49,511 nucleotides of DNA, taken from NCBI GenBank assembly GCA_029006795.1, contig JAQXGQ010000041.1, forward strand, positions 1 to 49,511, written 5' to 3'. Below the pieces are notes generated by a model that was not told the DNA's origin, made no database searches, and worked only from the letters and a program-made list of their open reading frames with translations. The position numbers and the translations under genes are program-made. The stretch comes from Clostridiales bacterium. Lineage in GTDB: Bacteria > Bacillota > Clostridia > Lachnospirales > Lachnospiraceae. Shown here piece after piece: positions 40,872 to 49,209 of the stretch. Position 1 is the stretch's first letter. The number at the start of each line of letters is the position of its first letter.

Positions 40872-42182
40872 TTACCGCTCCATCTTCCAGATAGCTGCAG
40901 AATAAGGGGGTAACTCGCTTCCACCACCGAAGTCATGTGGGGTATCGGTGATTAACTCCTGTGCCGTGCCACAGCCTGCATCAAAGTGAGCCATATATGG
41001 TGCGTCCTCTGCATTGATAGCAACAAGGATACGCTCATGCTCACTTTTGCGCTCAAAAATACACTGTTTGTTGGTTAGAACCACAGAACGGAAATCGCCG
41101 TAATTTAATGCTTCGGAAGATTTCTTGATTTCTGCAAGGCGGCTTATGAAATCCGTCAGTTCCGTCCATTCCGGTGCGTCAAAGCAGGCGCGCAGTGCCG
41201 GGTCACCTTCTTCTTTGCGGGCTTTTGCACCCCATTCGCTGCCATAGTAGACACATGGAATACCTGGCATACCGAAAGCTAAGGTGTAGATTAACGGCAG
41301 ATGCTTTTCATTCTCCAATAGGCTTGCGATACGGCTTACGTCGTGATTGTCTACGAAGGAGAGTAAGTGCTTGCCTCTGTAAAGCGTCCAGTTTTCAGGA
41401 CCGAATTGCCGCAGCAGGGAGTGGTTGATTTCAAACATATTCATGCTGTTAAAGCTGGAATAAAGTCCCTTATAGCACTCATAGTTCGTGACAGAGTGAA
41501 GCATTGCATCATTCATAATCTGATTATAGTCGCCGTGGAGCGTTTCTCCTACTAAGAAGAAGTCCTGTTTTAAACCGTCGCAGAAAGTACGGAGCCGGCG
41601 CAAAAAATCATGGTCAAGACAGTAGGCAACGTCAAGCCGCAGACCGTCGATATCAAATTCTTCCACCCATCCTTTGATGGCAGAGAAAATGTGTTGTACG
41701 ACTTCTTCGTTTCGAAGGTTGATTTTTACCAAATCGTAGTTTCCTTCCCAGCCTTCATACCATAAGCCGTCATTGTAATTAGAGTTGCCGTCAAAATTTA
41801 AAAAGAACCAGTCTTTATAAGGGGATTCCCATCTGTTTTTAAGAACATCCTCAAATGCCCAAAAACCTCGTCCGACGTGGTTAAAAACACCGTCTAATAC
41901 TACTTTGATGTTTTCTTTGTGAAGGTTGTCACATACCTCCTTAAAATCCTCGTTGGTGCCCAGACGAGTATCAATTTTGGTGTAATCTCTGGTGTTATAC
42001 CCGTGAGTATCGGATTCAAAGACCGGTGAAAAATAGATGGCATTGGCGCCTAATTTTTTGATATGGGGAATCCAGTCATTAACCTTTGTGATACGATGCT
42101 CTAATACCCCATCATTTTCAAAGGGTGCACCGCAGAAACCTAACGGATAAATCTGGTAAAATACACTTTCATAAGCCCACAT
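40872..42182 (-). CDS. GH13 alpha-glucan hydrolase (cyclomaltodextrinase/neopullulanase-like)
   Basis: The 436-residue enzyme lacks a signal peptide and so is cytoplasmic. The (beta/alpha)8 signatures are VVLDGVFNHVG, GLRLDVAYCL with nucleophile D184, LVGETLHG with acid/base E213, and SFVDNHDVSR with D281. A short N-terminus means the CBM34-like N-domain of maltogenic amylases is absent, and the C-terminal strand domain is short. It probably cleaves imported maltooligosaccharides or cyclodextrins. Start is ATG behind AGGAGG on the minus strand. It is convergent with the ABC importer, so coupling with that importer is plausible but not shown. Confidence 0.93.
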   Translation of the reverse strand: MWAYESVFYQIYPLGFCGAPFENDGVLEHRITKVNDWIPHIKKLGANAIYFSPVFESDTHGYNTRDYTKIDTRLGTNEDFKEVCDNLHKENIKVVLDGVFNHVGRGFWAFEDVLKNRWESPYKDWFFLNFDGNSNYNDGLWYEGWEGNYDLVKINLRNEEVVQHIFSAIKGWVEEFDIDGLRLDVAYCLDHDFLRRLRTFCDGLKQDFFLVGETLHGDYNQIMNDAMLHSVTNYECYKGLYSSFNSMNMFEINHSLLRQFGPENWTLYRGKHLLSFVDNHDVSRIASLLENEKHLPLIYTLAFGMPGIPCVYYGSEWGAKARKEEGDPALRACFDAPEWTELTDFISRLAEIKKSSEALNYGDFRSVVLTNKQCIFERKSEHERILVAINAEDAPYMAHFDAGCGTAQELITDTPHDFGGGSELPPYSAAIWKMER

Positions 42183-42236
42183 AAAAAGTACCTCCTAGTA
42201 GTTTAAAATGTTTTAATATCTATCTGCTGATAGAAA

Positions 42237-42265
42237 AAGGGGTGTCCTTTCTTTAGACATCCCTT
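42237..42265 (-). terminator. Terminator of proC
   Basis: AAGGGATGTC pairs with GGTGTC-type arm 42237-42246 across an 8-9 base loop (42256-42265 opposite), with an A5 run at 42234-42238 that reads as T5 on the minus strand. Confidence 0.7.
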
Positions 42266-42271
42266 ATAAAA

Positions 42272-43090
42272 CTAATTTTTTTTGCTGCTCATATCCTTTG
42301 ATTTTTTAGAGCAGGCACGCTGTGCAGTGATGACCGCATCACGGAAACCGGCTTTTTCTAAAGCTGCTACGGCTTCAATGGTGGTACCGCCGGGCGAGCA
42401 GACAGCATCTTTTAAGACACCGGGATGTTCTCCGGTCTCTAAGACCATTTTTGCAGCACCGTATACGGATTGGGCAGCAAATTTATATGCCTGTGCTCTG
42501 GGCATTCCGTCGGCAACTGCAGCGTCTGCCATTGCCTCAATAAAGAGATAGACATAGGCAGGTGAGGAGCCGGAAACACCTACTACGGCATCAATCAGAT
42601 TCTCTGGAACCACTTCCGCCTTTCCGAAGCAGGAGAAGATTTCTGATATCTCATTTAATTCATCTGCAGTCACATTTTTATTGGCACAAAGAGCGCTCAT
42701 TGCCTCTCCTACCAGAGCAGGAGTATTAGGCATGGCACGGACAAGTTTGATTTCCTTTCCGAATGCTTCCTCTATGGCAGAAATTGTCTGTCCTGCTGCA
42801 ATGGAAACAATGACACTGCTGCTTTTGATATGACTTGCAATCTGAGGGATTACCTCACTGAATTTGTTAGGCTTTACCGCAAGAAATAGGATATCACTGC
42901 GTTCTGCAACGGTTTCGTTGGAAAGTGTTGTCTCAATGGAAAATCTGTTTTTGATTTTTTCTAGGGTGTCAAAAGAATGGGCACTGGCAATTACCTGACT
43001 GCTTGTGGCAAGTGAGGAATTTAAAATACCGCCAATCATGGCACTTCCCATGTTTCCGGCACCAATAAAACCGATAATTTTGTCAATCAT
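42272..43090 (-). CDS. proC: Pyrroline-5-carboxylate reductase
   Basis: The 272-residue protein starts IDKIIGFIGAGNMGSAMIGG with the NAD(P)H-binding GxGxxG. The catalytic region SGSSPAYVYLFIEAMADAAV, GMPRAQAYKFAAQ and SPGGTTIEAVAALEKAGFR is fully kept. It reduces pyrroline-5-carboxylate to proline. ATG 43090 follows AAAGG at a normal distance; the frame from 43108 would put the start in front of the site. It is monocistronic and ends in a terminator. Its place opposite an amino-acid uptake and oxidation locus may be chance, or may link imino-acid breakdown to proline. Confidence 0.95.
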   Translation of the reverse strand: MIDKIIGFIGAGNMGSAMIGGILNSSLATSSQVIASAHSFDTLEKIKNRFSIETTLSNETVAERSDILFLAVKPNKFSEVIPQIASHIKSSSVIVSIAAGQTISAIEEAFGKEIKLVRAMPNTPALVGEAMSALCANKNVTADELNEISEIFSCFGKAEVVPENLIDAVVGVSGSSPAYVYLFIEAMADAAVADGMPRAQAYKFAAQSVYGAAKMVLETGEHPGVLKDAVCSPGGTTIEAVAALEKAGFRDAVITAQRACSKKSKDMSSKKN

Positions 43091-43207
43091 AATGCACGTA
43101 CCTTTCATAAATTTTTATATATCTTAATCCTAGTTTATTTTGCCTAAAACGTCAACTATTTCTGCCCGGCGCAGGGAATTTAGGAAGCCGGGAAGCCGGC
43201 TTTGCGA

Positions 43208-43236
43208 TTGACAAAAAAGTAAAAAAGTTCTATATT
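43208..43236 (+). promoter_or_regulatory. Promoter of the PucR-type regulator
   Basis: A perfect TTGACA (43208-43213) is followed by a 17-base spacer and TATATT (43231-43236). The predicted start near 43243 gives a leader of about 120 bases that contains a terminator. Confidence 0.7.
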
Positions 43237-43264
43237 TGTATTAAATAATTTGGAAGTTTTGACG

Positions 43265-43300
43265 AAGGTGTCTGGGCATGTTGTCCGGGTGCCTTTTTTG
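43265..43300 (+). terminator. Leader terminator upstream of the PucR-type gene
   Basis: AAGGTGTCTGG (43265-43275) pairs, with wobble pairs, with CCGGGTGCCTT (43285-43295) and ends in T6. It lies about 25 bases after the predicted transcription start and some 70 bases before the gene, so it would stop most transcripts early. An ACGAAGG stretch precedes the stem and also precedes the leader stem at 44814. Confidence 0.6.
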
Positions 43301-43363
43301 TTTTACAGGATAAACCTTGCTGAATTAACGTATAAAAGTAATTAAGAAAGAGGGCATGAAGTT

Positions 43364-44560
43364 ATGGTAAGATGCAGGGATATTTGCCAGATGAATTTAG
43401 ATGGAATGTGGCTGCTTGCCGGGGAGGCAGGACTTGACCGGGTGGTGTCATGGACTTATGTGGTCATGTCAAGACCCTTCGCTGATCATATGAATCAGGG
43501 GGACTTTGCCCTTTGTAGCGTGGACTTTAAACATTTCGACTGGCATGAGGTAGAAAAAGTCATGCGGGAATTGAACGATTTAAAAATTTCCGGTTTTGCT
43601 GTTTCCATCAGGGATGAGATAGAGCCGGTTCCGAAACGCATTCTAAAGCTGGCAGAGGAACTTTCCCTACCTTTGTTTCAGATACGTTGGAAAAAAGCGT
43701 CGTTTGTGGATATTGCACAAAGTATCGGTAATTATATTATGGAGGAGAACAACAAGGCAAACCGTAAGGGGGAATTTCTTTACAATCTGTTATTCGGTTA
43801 TGATATTAATGAGAGGTATATTGCCAAAATAGCAGGTCTTTTTGGCATGGACTTTTCTATTCCGCGCCGTGTAGGAATTATTGTGGTGGACAGGGTATAT
43901 GGGGATAATCTGGAAAATGACGAGCACACCTACAATTATTACATGAGCTGCATGACAAAACTGATTTCTGATATGAAGGATGCCACATTGTTTATGAATT
44001 TTTTAAATAAAGGGGTGCTGCTGTTTCCCGATTATGAGGATGATAGAATTATCAAGCAGTTAGAGCATATTTTAAATCAGTTAGATGATAATACACAGTT
44101 TCGGGAGAGAATGAAAAGTACTTGTATTTTAGGACGACCTTATCTGAATCCACAGGATTACGGAAAAAGCTATCAAGAGGCGAAAAGTCTGATTTGTAAG
44201 AAAGATGCTCTCACTAATTCTCAGAAGAAAAAGGTAATCAGCAGCAGTATGATGGGAATTTACAAATTCCTTTTCGCCAATGGGAATAAAGAGGAAATCC
44301 AGGCATATTGTGAAAAAAGACTTCGCAGACTTGAAGAATATGACAGTGCAAACAATACAGATTTGATTGACACGTTTCTTGCCTATTATATGAACGGATT
44401 CAATATCAGCAAGACGGCAACAGCGTTATTTATTCACAGAAATACATTACAGTATCGGCTTTCTAAGATATCGGAGCTTTTGGATATGGAGTTGGATGAT
44501 TACATGGAATATTTAGAAATGATAAACTGCATTATGGTAAAGAAACTGATGTTTTCATAG
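43364..44560 (+). CDS. PucR-family transcriptional regulator (CdaR-type HTH at C-terminus)
   Basis: The 398-residue protein opens with the PucR N-terminal domain (VRCRDICQMNLDGMWLLAGEAGLDRVVSW), has a middle GGDEF-like or sensor part, and ends with the PucR-type HTH (FNISKTATALFIHRNTLQYRLSKISELL). The family controls purine, glutamate-type amino acid or other nitrogen compound use. It precedes, in the same direction, an amino acid importer operon that has its own promoter, and is thus a likely regulator of it. Start is ATG after GAGGGCATGAAG. Effector unknown. Confidence 0.9.
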   Translation: MVRCRDICQMNLDGMWLLAGEAGLDRVVSWTYVVMSRPFADHMNQGDFALCSVDFKHFDWHEVEKVMRELNDLKISGFAVSIRDEIEPVPKRILKLAEELSLPLFQIRWKKASFVDIAQSIGNYIMEENNKANRKGEFLYNLLFGYDINERYIAKIAGLFGMDFSIPRRVGIIVVDRVYGDNLENDEHTYNYYMSCMTKLISDMKDATLFMNFLNKGVLLFPDYEDDRIIKQLEHILNQLDDNTQFRERMKSTCILGRPYLNPQDYGKSYQEAKSLICKKDALTNSQKKKVISSSMMGIYKFLFANGNKEEIQAYCEKRLRRLEEYDSANNTDLIDTFLAYYMNGFNISKTATALFIHRNTLQYRLSKISELLDMELDDYMEYLEMINCIMVKKLMFS

Positions 44561-44651
44561 GAAACTGTATAGTTCTAGTATTGCGTATCTTCTATAAAGT
44601 GCAAGGACTAATTTGTGCAAAGTGAACAATGGGTTTTGGTTAAGTTAAATA

Positions 44652-44680
44652 TTGAAGCAGAATGGCTGTTTGAATACAAT
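44652..44680 (+). promoter_or_regulatory. Promoter of the amino acid importer operon
   Basis: TTGAAG (44652-44657) and TACAAT (44675-44680) are 17 bases apart. It gives a leader of about 127 bases that carries a terminator hairpin. Confidence 0.6.
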
Positions 44681-44732
44681 AAGTTTAAATTTTTCGTAAA
44701 GAAAAATGAAAATAACATGTTTCAGACAACGA

Positions 44733-44777
44733 AGGCGTTATGAATTCCAACAGGAATGTCATAGCGCTTTTTTCGTT
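44733..44777 (+). terminator. Leader terminator upstream of the amino acid importer operon
   Basis: GCGTTATGA-ATTCC pairs with GGAAT-G-TCATAGCGC around an AACA loop, then T6. The flanking AACGAA and TTCGTT can extend the stem. It lies between promoter and start codon, so it is a candidate attenuator rather than an end of operon signal. Confidence 0.6.
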
Positions 44778-44813
44778 CCAGAGAAAAGCGGGCGGAACAG
44801 AAAGGAGCAAATT

Positions 44814-45761
44814 ATGAAGAAAAAATTAGTAGCAGGTTTATTAACAGTATCCATGACAGCAGCATTATTTGCAGGATGTGGCAGTAAGGAGGAGACAGCA
44901 AGTACTTCCGATAATGCAGCAGTGACAGACGAAAGTACAGATAAGACAACAGAAACAGCAGAGGCAGCGTCAACAGGTGGAAGTTATGAAGAGAAAAAGG
45001 TACTTAGGGTAGCAATGGAATGTGCGTATGCGCCGTTTAACTGGACACAGGAAACAGAAGAGGTGGCAAACGGTGACAAGGCAGTAAAAATTACAAACAG
45101 TGACGGGTATGCTTACGGTTATGATGTAAAGACAGCTCAGATGTTAGCAGATACGCTTGGATGGGATCTTGAGATTTACAAAACCGAATGGAGCGCCATT
45201 GTTTTAGGTCTGGATGCAGGAGATTATGACTGTATTATCGGTGGTATGTGTTACAGCGAGGAGAGAGATAAGACACTTGATTTCACAACGCCATACTATA
45301 TCAGAGACGTGGTACTTACAGTAAAGGAGGACGGGCCTTATGCAGATTTCACGGATGTCAGCCAGTTTGACGGAATGAACCCGACTGTTACCACACAGAT
45401 TGGAACCAACTTCCCGAACTACTATTCACAGATTCCGACAGCAGTGGAAGGAACACAGTACGAGACGACTTCCGAAGTATTTATGGCAGTAAAATCAGGT
45501 ACTGCTGATATCAGCGTAATCGACTATCCGACTTCCAAATCAGCAGTTGACACCATGTCAGGTCTTAAAATCTTAGATATTGAACTGCCATGTCCTTCCG
45601 AAAACTCAAATGATGTATGTATCGCAGTAAGAGAGGGCGACACAGAGTTGAAAGAGTTATTACAGGGGGCTTTAGAAGAAAACGGCTGGATCACAGACAA
45701 TAAAGCAGATTTTGATGCACAGATGGATGAGATGTTAGAAGTACAGCCATCCTCAAATTAG
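44814..45761 (+). CDS. Polar amino acid ABC importer, binding lipoprotein
   Basis: ATG 44814 follows AAAGGAG; the longer frame from 44706 runs through a terminator and is not used. The 315-residue protein has a lipoprotein signal (KKKLVAGLLTVSMTAALFAGCGS) and an SBP family 3 domain: RVAMECAYAPFNWTQ, GYAYGYDVKTAQMLADTLGW, LGLDAGDYDCIIGGMCYSEERDKTLDFT and PYYIRDVVLTV. The insert EEVANGDKAVKITNSDG before GYAYGYD is longer than in GlnH-type proteins. Ligands of this family are polar or basic amino acids, opines and related compounds. It is the first gene of a complete importer operon. Confidence 0.94.
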   Translation: MKKKLVAGLLTVSMTAALFAGCGSKEETASTSDNAAVTDESTDKTTETAEAASTGGSYEEKKVLRVAMECAYAPFNWTQETEEVANGDKAVKITNSDGYAYGYDVKTAQMLADTLGWDLEIYKTEWSAIVLGLDAGDYDCIIGGMCYSEERDKTLDFTTPYYIRDVVLTVKEDGPYADFTDVSQFDGMNPTVTTQIGTNFPNYYSQIPTAVEGTQYETTSEVFMAVKSGTADISVIDYPTSKSAVDTMSGLKILDIELPCPSENSNDVCIAVREGDTELKELLQGALEENGWITDNKADFDAQMDEMLEVQPSSN

Positions 45762-45783
45762 AAAATGTCAGGAGGTGTCATTC

Positions 45784-46569
45784 ATGGGAGAATTGACCTT
45801 ACTATTAGCGACAGCTACACCGGGTGCAGACAGCGGAAGTATAGAGTGGGCAGTATTTATTGCACAGAAATATGCAAAGATGTTTCTGAATGCAACATGG
45901 ACGACATTGTATGTAGCGGTAATTGGTACGATTGTGGGCTTCCTGTTAGGGTTCCTGGTTGGTGTGATAAACACCAGCCGGGTGCATCCGGAGGATTTCA
46001 TATTGAAGCGGATTTTTTCAAAATTACTGAAGGCAATTGTGGTGGTCTATGTGGAGGTATTCCGGGATACGCCGATGATTGTACAGGGCATGATCATCTA
46101 TTACGGTTTGAGACAATCTGATGTGGAGATTGCTCCGGTGGTGGCAGGTATCCTTGTTACAGTATTAAATACAGGCGCCTATATGGGAGAGACCGTCCGT
46201 GCAGGTATTAATTCCGTGGATAAAGGGCAGGAGGAAGGCGCTCTTGCTATGGGAATGTCCCACATTAAAGCAATGCTTCATGTCATATTGCCCCAGGCAT
46301 TCCGCAATGTCATTCCTGAAATGGGAAATACTTTTGTAAACAATCTGAAGATGACATCTGTCTTAAATGTTATTGGTGTTTCCGAACTTTTCCTGATGGC
46401 AAAGACCGCGGGTGGTTCTTATTACAAATATTATGAGTCCTATCTTGTCATTGCGGCAATCTACTTTGTACTCTGCTTTGTATTTAACCGGCTGTTTGCT
46501 CTGTTAGAAAAGAAGTTAGAGGGAAAATCAGACTATGTATTAGCAACGGAGTACTTAGATAACGAGTAG
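45784..46569 (+). CDS. Polar amino acid ABC importer, permease
   Basis: ATG 45784 lies eight bases after AGGAGGTG; the GTG at 45775 is inside the site and is not the start. The 261-residue permease has the HisM/GlnP pattern: [41 protein letters not shown], and the EAA loop [29 protein letters not shown]. It forms the membrane channel with the ATPase encoded next. A single permease gene implies a homodimer. Confidence 0.95.
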   Translation: MGELTLLLATATPGADSGSIEWAVFIAQKYAKMFLNATWTTLYVAVIGTIVGFLLGFLVGVINTSRVHPEDFILKRIFSKLLKAIVVVYVEVFRDTPMIVQGMIIYYGLRQSDVEIAPVVAGILVTVLNTGAYMGETVRAGINSVDKGQEEGALAMGMSHIKAMLHVILPQAFRNVIPEMGNTFVNNLKMTSVLNVIGVSELFLMAKTAGGSYYKYYESYLVIAAIYFVLCFVFNRLFALLEKKLEGKSDYVLATEYLDNE

Positions 46570-46580
46570 GAGGGATTATT

Positions 46581-47321
46581 ATGTCAGAACCGATTATAAA
46601 AGTGGAAAACTTAAGAAAGAGTTTTGGTGACCATGAAGTATTGAAAAAAATTGATTTTGAAATAAGCAAAGGAGAGGTTATCTGTATCATTGGTTCCTCC
46701 GGTTCAGGAAAATCCACACTGCTTCGGTGTATCAATCATTTAGAGAAACCGACTTCCGGGGAAATTCTATTTCACAATGTAGCAGTAAAAAATACACAGC
46801 ATTCCCTTTCAGAGTACCGTGCCAAAGTGGGAATGGTATTTCAGTCCTTTAATCTTTTTAATAACATGACGGTTTTTGATAACTGTATGTCCGGCACCAG
46901 AAAAGTGTTGCACTTAGACAAAGAGGAGTGTAAAAGCAGGGCAATCAATCATCTAAAACAGGTGGGGATGGCGCCTTATATTCATGCGAAACCGGCGCAG
47001 CTTTCCGGCGGACAAAAACAGCGTGTAGCCATCGCCAGAGCACTCTGCATGAACCCGGAAGTACTGCTTTTTGACGAACCTACCAGTGCTCTTGACCCAG
47101 AAATGGTGGGAGAGGTTTTAAACGTTATGAAAAAGTTAGCGAGCGAGGGGCTTACCATGATTATTGTCACCCATGAAATGGAGTTTGCAAAAAATGTTTC
47201 TACCAGAACGATTTTCATGGATGACGGCTATGTGGTGGAGGATGACGCACCGCAGAATTTGTTTACAAATCCTAAGAATCCGAGAACCAGAGAGTTTTTG
47301 AGACGCTATATGGAAAGTTGA
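46581..47321 (+). CDS. Polar amino acid ABC importer, ATPase (GlnQ/HisP type)
   Basis: The 246-residue ATPase has Walker [17 protein letters not shown]-loop [13 protein letters not shown], signature [15 protein letters not shown], Walker [15 protein letters not shown] and the switch [11 protein letters not shown]. These match the GlnQ/HisP group exactly, where the N-terminal [16 protein letters not shown] is standard. It completes the importer with the binding protein and permease. Start is ATG behind GGAGGGATT. The next gene's frame overlaps its stop by four bases but probably starts 18 bases later. Confidence 0.96.
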   Translation: MSEPIIKVENLRKSFGDHEVLKKIDFEISKGEVICIIGSSGSGKSTLLRCINHLEKPTSGEILFHNVAVKNTQHSLSEYRAKVGMVFQSFNLFNNMTVFDNCMSGTRKVLHLDKEECKSRAINHLKQVGMAPYIHAKPAQLSGGQKQRVAIARALCMNPEVLLFDEPTSALDPEMVGEVLNVMKKLASEGLTMIIVTHEMEFAKNVSTRTIFMDDGYVVEDDAPQNLFTNPKNPRTREFLRRYMES

Positions 47322-47338
47322 AAGGTGTGGTGGATGAT

Positions 47339-48016
47339 ATGAAAAATTATGTGATTACGGTGGCACGAGGCTTTGGCAGCGGCGGAAAACAGATCGCAAG
47401 CAGACTGGCAAAAGAGCTTGGCATTCATTGTTATGAAAATAGAATTTTAACTTTGGCTTCCCAGATGAGTGGGCTTGATGAACAGCTTTTTCGGGAAGTC
47501 AATGAGAAAATGAGAGATAAGAAAGTGTCTTCTTTTTTGAGGGGGCTTCCCATTACTAGTAAGCCAAAGCCGGAAGAAGGAGAGTTTGTTTCCGATGAAA
47601 AACTCTATGAACTGCAAAAACAGATTATCGAGCAGTTAGCAGACAGTGAATCCTGTGTGATTGTGGGGAAATGTGCAGACTGGGTGTTAAAAGGCCGGGA
47701 TAATGTGGTGAGCATTTACATTGAAGCTCCGAGACGTTTCTGTGTGAAAGAGATTATGGAGCGCATGGGTGTGAATGAGGCGACTGCCCACAAATCGATT
47801 GAGCAGACGGATAAGTACCGGGCGGCATATTATGAACATTACACCGGAGGCAATTATTGGACAAACCCGGTAAATTATGACATGACCCTAAATAGCGAGA
47901 GAGTGGGGATGGATAACTGTGTAAATATCATTCTGGACTATCTGAAAATGAAGTTTCCTGATATGAAATTTCCGGAAAAGGAAGAAGTGAAAAGAGAAAC
48001 AACAGAGAACTCATAA
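47339..48016 (+). CDS. Cytidylate-kinase-like P-loop protein
   Basis: ATG 47339 opens KNYVITVARGFGSGGKQIASRLAKELGIHCYENR, the P-loop region of the cytidylate-kinase-like family (GFGSGGKQ). SVIVGKCADWVLKG-like residues follow, and the C-terminus has VNYDMTLNSERVGMDNCV, which is also family typical. The 225-residue length fits. The upstream TTG at 47318 is in frame but gives no better site. These proteins resemble Cmk but often occur outside nucleotide loci; real substrate is uncertain. Here it is the fourth gene of an amino acid importer operon, which suggests a regulatory or novel kinase role. Confidence 0.82.
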   Translation: MKNYVITVARGFGSGGKQIASRLAKELGIHCYENRILTLASQMSGLDEQLFREVNEKMRDKKVSSFLRGLPITSKPKPEEGEFVSDEKLYELQKQIIEQLADSESCVIVGKCADWVLKGRDNVVSIYIEAPRRFCVKEIMERMGVNEATAHKSIEQTDKYRAAYYEHYTGGNYWTNPVNYDMTLNSERVGMDNCVNIILDYLKMKFPDMKFPEKEEVKRETTENS

Positions 48017-48091
48017 ACAGGATGAATGACAGGAATGGAATTTGAAATGAATGCCGTTATCGGTTGTGTGAAATAGGAAAGGGATGAGTAG

Positions 48092-48871
48092 ATGTTTCGA
48101 TTAGATCATCGGATTTGTGTTGTGACCGGTGTGGGCAATCCCACCGGTATCGGGTTTGGTTGTGCAAAACAGTTAGGCTTAGCGGGTGGAGCATTAATTG
48201 TTACAGCAACAACAGCACGGATTTTTGACCGGGTAAAAGAGTTAAAAGCGCTTGGAATTGAAAAGGTGGAAGGGTATGTCATTAATCTATGTGACAGGGA
48301 AGCCGTTAAAGGAATGGTTTCAGAAGTTAAGGACAGATACGGAAAAATTGATGTTCTTATCAACAATGCGGGAAATGCTTCTCTTGCAGACCGGGCAAAG
48401 GGAGATACTCATGCAAATTTAGCAGAGATGGATTACAAAACGTGGGATGCCATTATTGAGAGAAACCTAACTCTCACCTATAACGTCACCAGTGAGGTAT
48501 TAAAGGTTATGCGGGAAAAACAGTACGGGCGTATCGTATTTATTTCTTCCGTGACAGGACCTTTAGTAACCCACATGGGAGTTTCGGCGTATGGTGCAGC
48601 GAAGGCGGGCATCACGGCACTCAGTAAAAGCATTGTCTATGAGGAAGGAAAAAATAATATTATATCAAACTGCATCCTGCCCGGATGGATTGCCACGGGA
48701 GTGCTGACACCAGACAGGTTAGCCGCAGGAAGCAAAAACCCATTAGGAAGACCGGGAAATCCGGAGGAAGTCGGGAATCTTGCCCTCTATCTTGCTTCGG
48801 AAGAAAATTCCTATGTGGCAGGCCAGGACATCGTCATTGACGGCGGAAACTGGATACAGGAAATGAAATAA
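48092..48871 (+). CDS. Short-chain dehydrogenase/reductase
   Basis: The 259-residue enzyme has TGVGNPTGIGFGCAKQL for NAD(P) binding, NNAGNASL, ISSVTGPLV and the SAYGAAKAG catalytic Tyr-x3-Lys with upstream Ser. The ending YVAGQDIVIDGG is standard for FabG-like members. Start is ATG behind GAAAGGGATGAG. It stands between the importer and the 2Fe-2S/FAD genes. It could oxidise or reduce a hydroxy or keto product of the amine pathway; substrate unknown. Confidence 0.92.
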   Translation: MFRLDHRICVVTGVGNPTGIGFGCAKQLGLAGGALIVTATTARIFDRVKELKALGIEKVEGYVINLCDREAVKGMVSEVKDRYGKIDVLINNAGNASLADRAKGDTHANLAEMDYKTWDAIIERNLTLTYNVTSEVLKVMREKQYGRIVFISSVTGPLVTHMGVSAYGAAKAGITALSKSIVYEEGKNNIISNCILPGWIATGVLTPDRLAAGSKNPLGRPGNPEEVGNLALYLASEENSYVAGQDIVIDGGNWIQEMK

Positions 48872-48888
48872 AAAAGGAGGAACCTATT

Positions 48889-49185
48889 ATGAGAATCGAG
48901 GAACACCCTATTTTAGGGAAACCTGAAGAAAGAAAAAAAGTAACATTTACATATGATGGAAAGCAGTTAGAGGGCTATGAGGGAGAACCCATTGCAGCAG
49001 CATTAAAGGCAGCAGGGGTTATGGTACACAGACACACCAAAAAAGGCAGCCCTAGAGGCATTTTCTGTGCCATCGGAAGATGCACCGACTGTGTCATGGT
49101 TGTAGACGGAAAGCCCAACATCCGTACCTGCGTCACCCCATTGACGGAAGGTATGCAGGTCAAGACACAAAACGGCTGCAAGTAA
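48889..49185 (+). CDS. Small 2Fe-2S protein, sarcosine-oxidase/opine-oxidase-type subunit
   Basis: The 98-residue protein carries the Fer2_4 plant-type 2Fe-2S pattern: SPRGIFCAIGRCTDCVMVVDGKPNIRTC, with cysteines spaced C-x5-C-x2-C-x11-C. The start RIEEHPILGKPEERKKVTFTYDGKQLEGYEGEPIAAAL is typical of the small electron-transfer subunit of heteromeric D-hydroxyproline, opine or sarcosine-type dehydrogenases. It is 17 bases after the SDR gene, start behind AAGGAGG, and is followed 24 bases later by the FAD subunit. It would pass electrons from the FAD subunit. Confidence 0.9.
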   Translation: MRIEEHPILGKPEERKKVTFTYDGKQLEGYEGEPIAAALKAAGVMVHRHTKKGSPRGIFCAIGRCTDCVMVVDGKPNIRTCVTPLTEGMQVKTQNGCK

Positions 49186-49209
49186 AGAAGAAACGAAAGG
49201 AATGAGCAT

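Noticed and set aside
43208-44777. ANTAR-type double-hairpin antitermination element
   Set aside because: Only one stem per leader was found and the loops do not fit the expected hexaloop pattern with fixed A and G.
44706-44813. N-terminal extension of the amino acid binding protein
   Set aside because: It would be translated through the leader terminator and places 36 residues before a clear lipoprotein signal.
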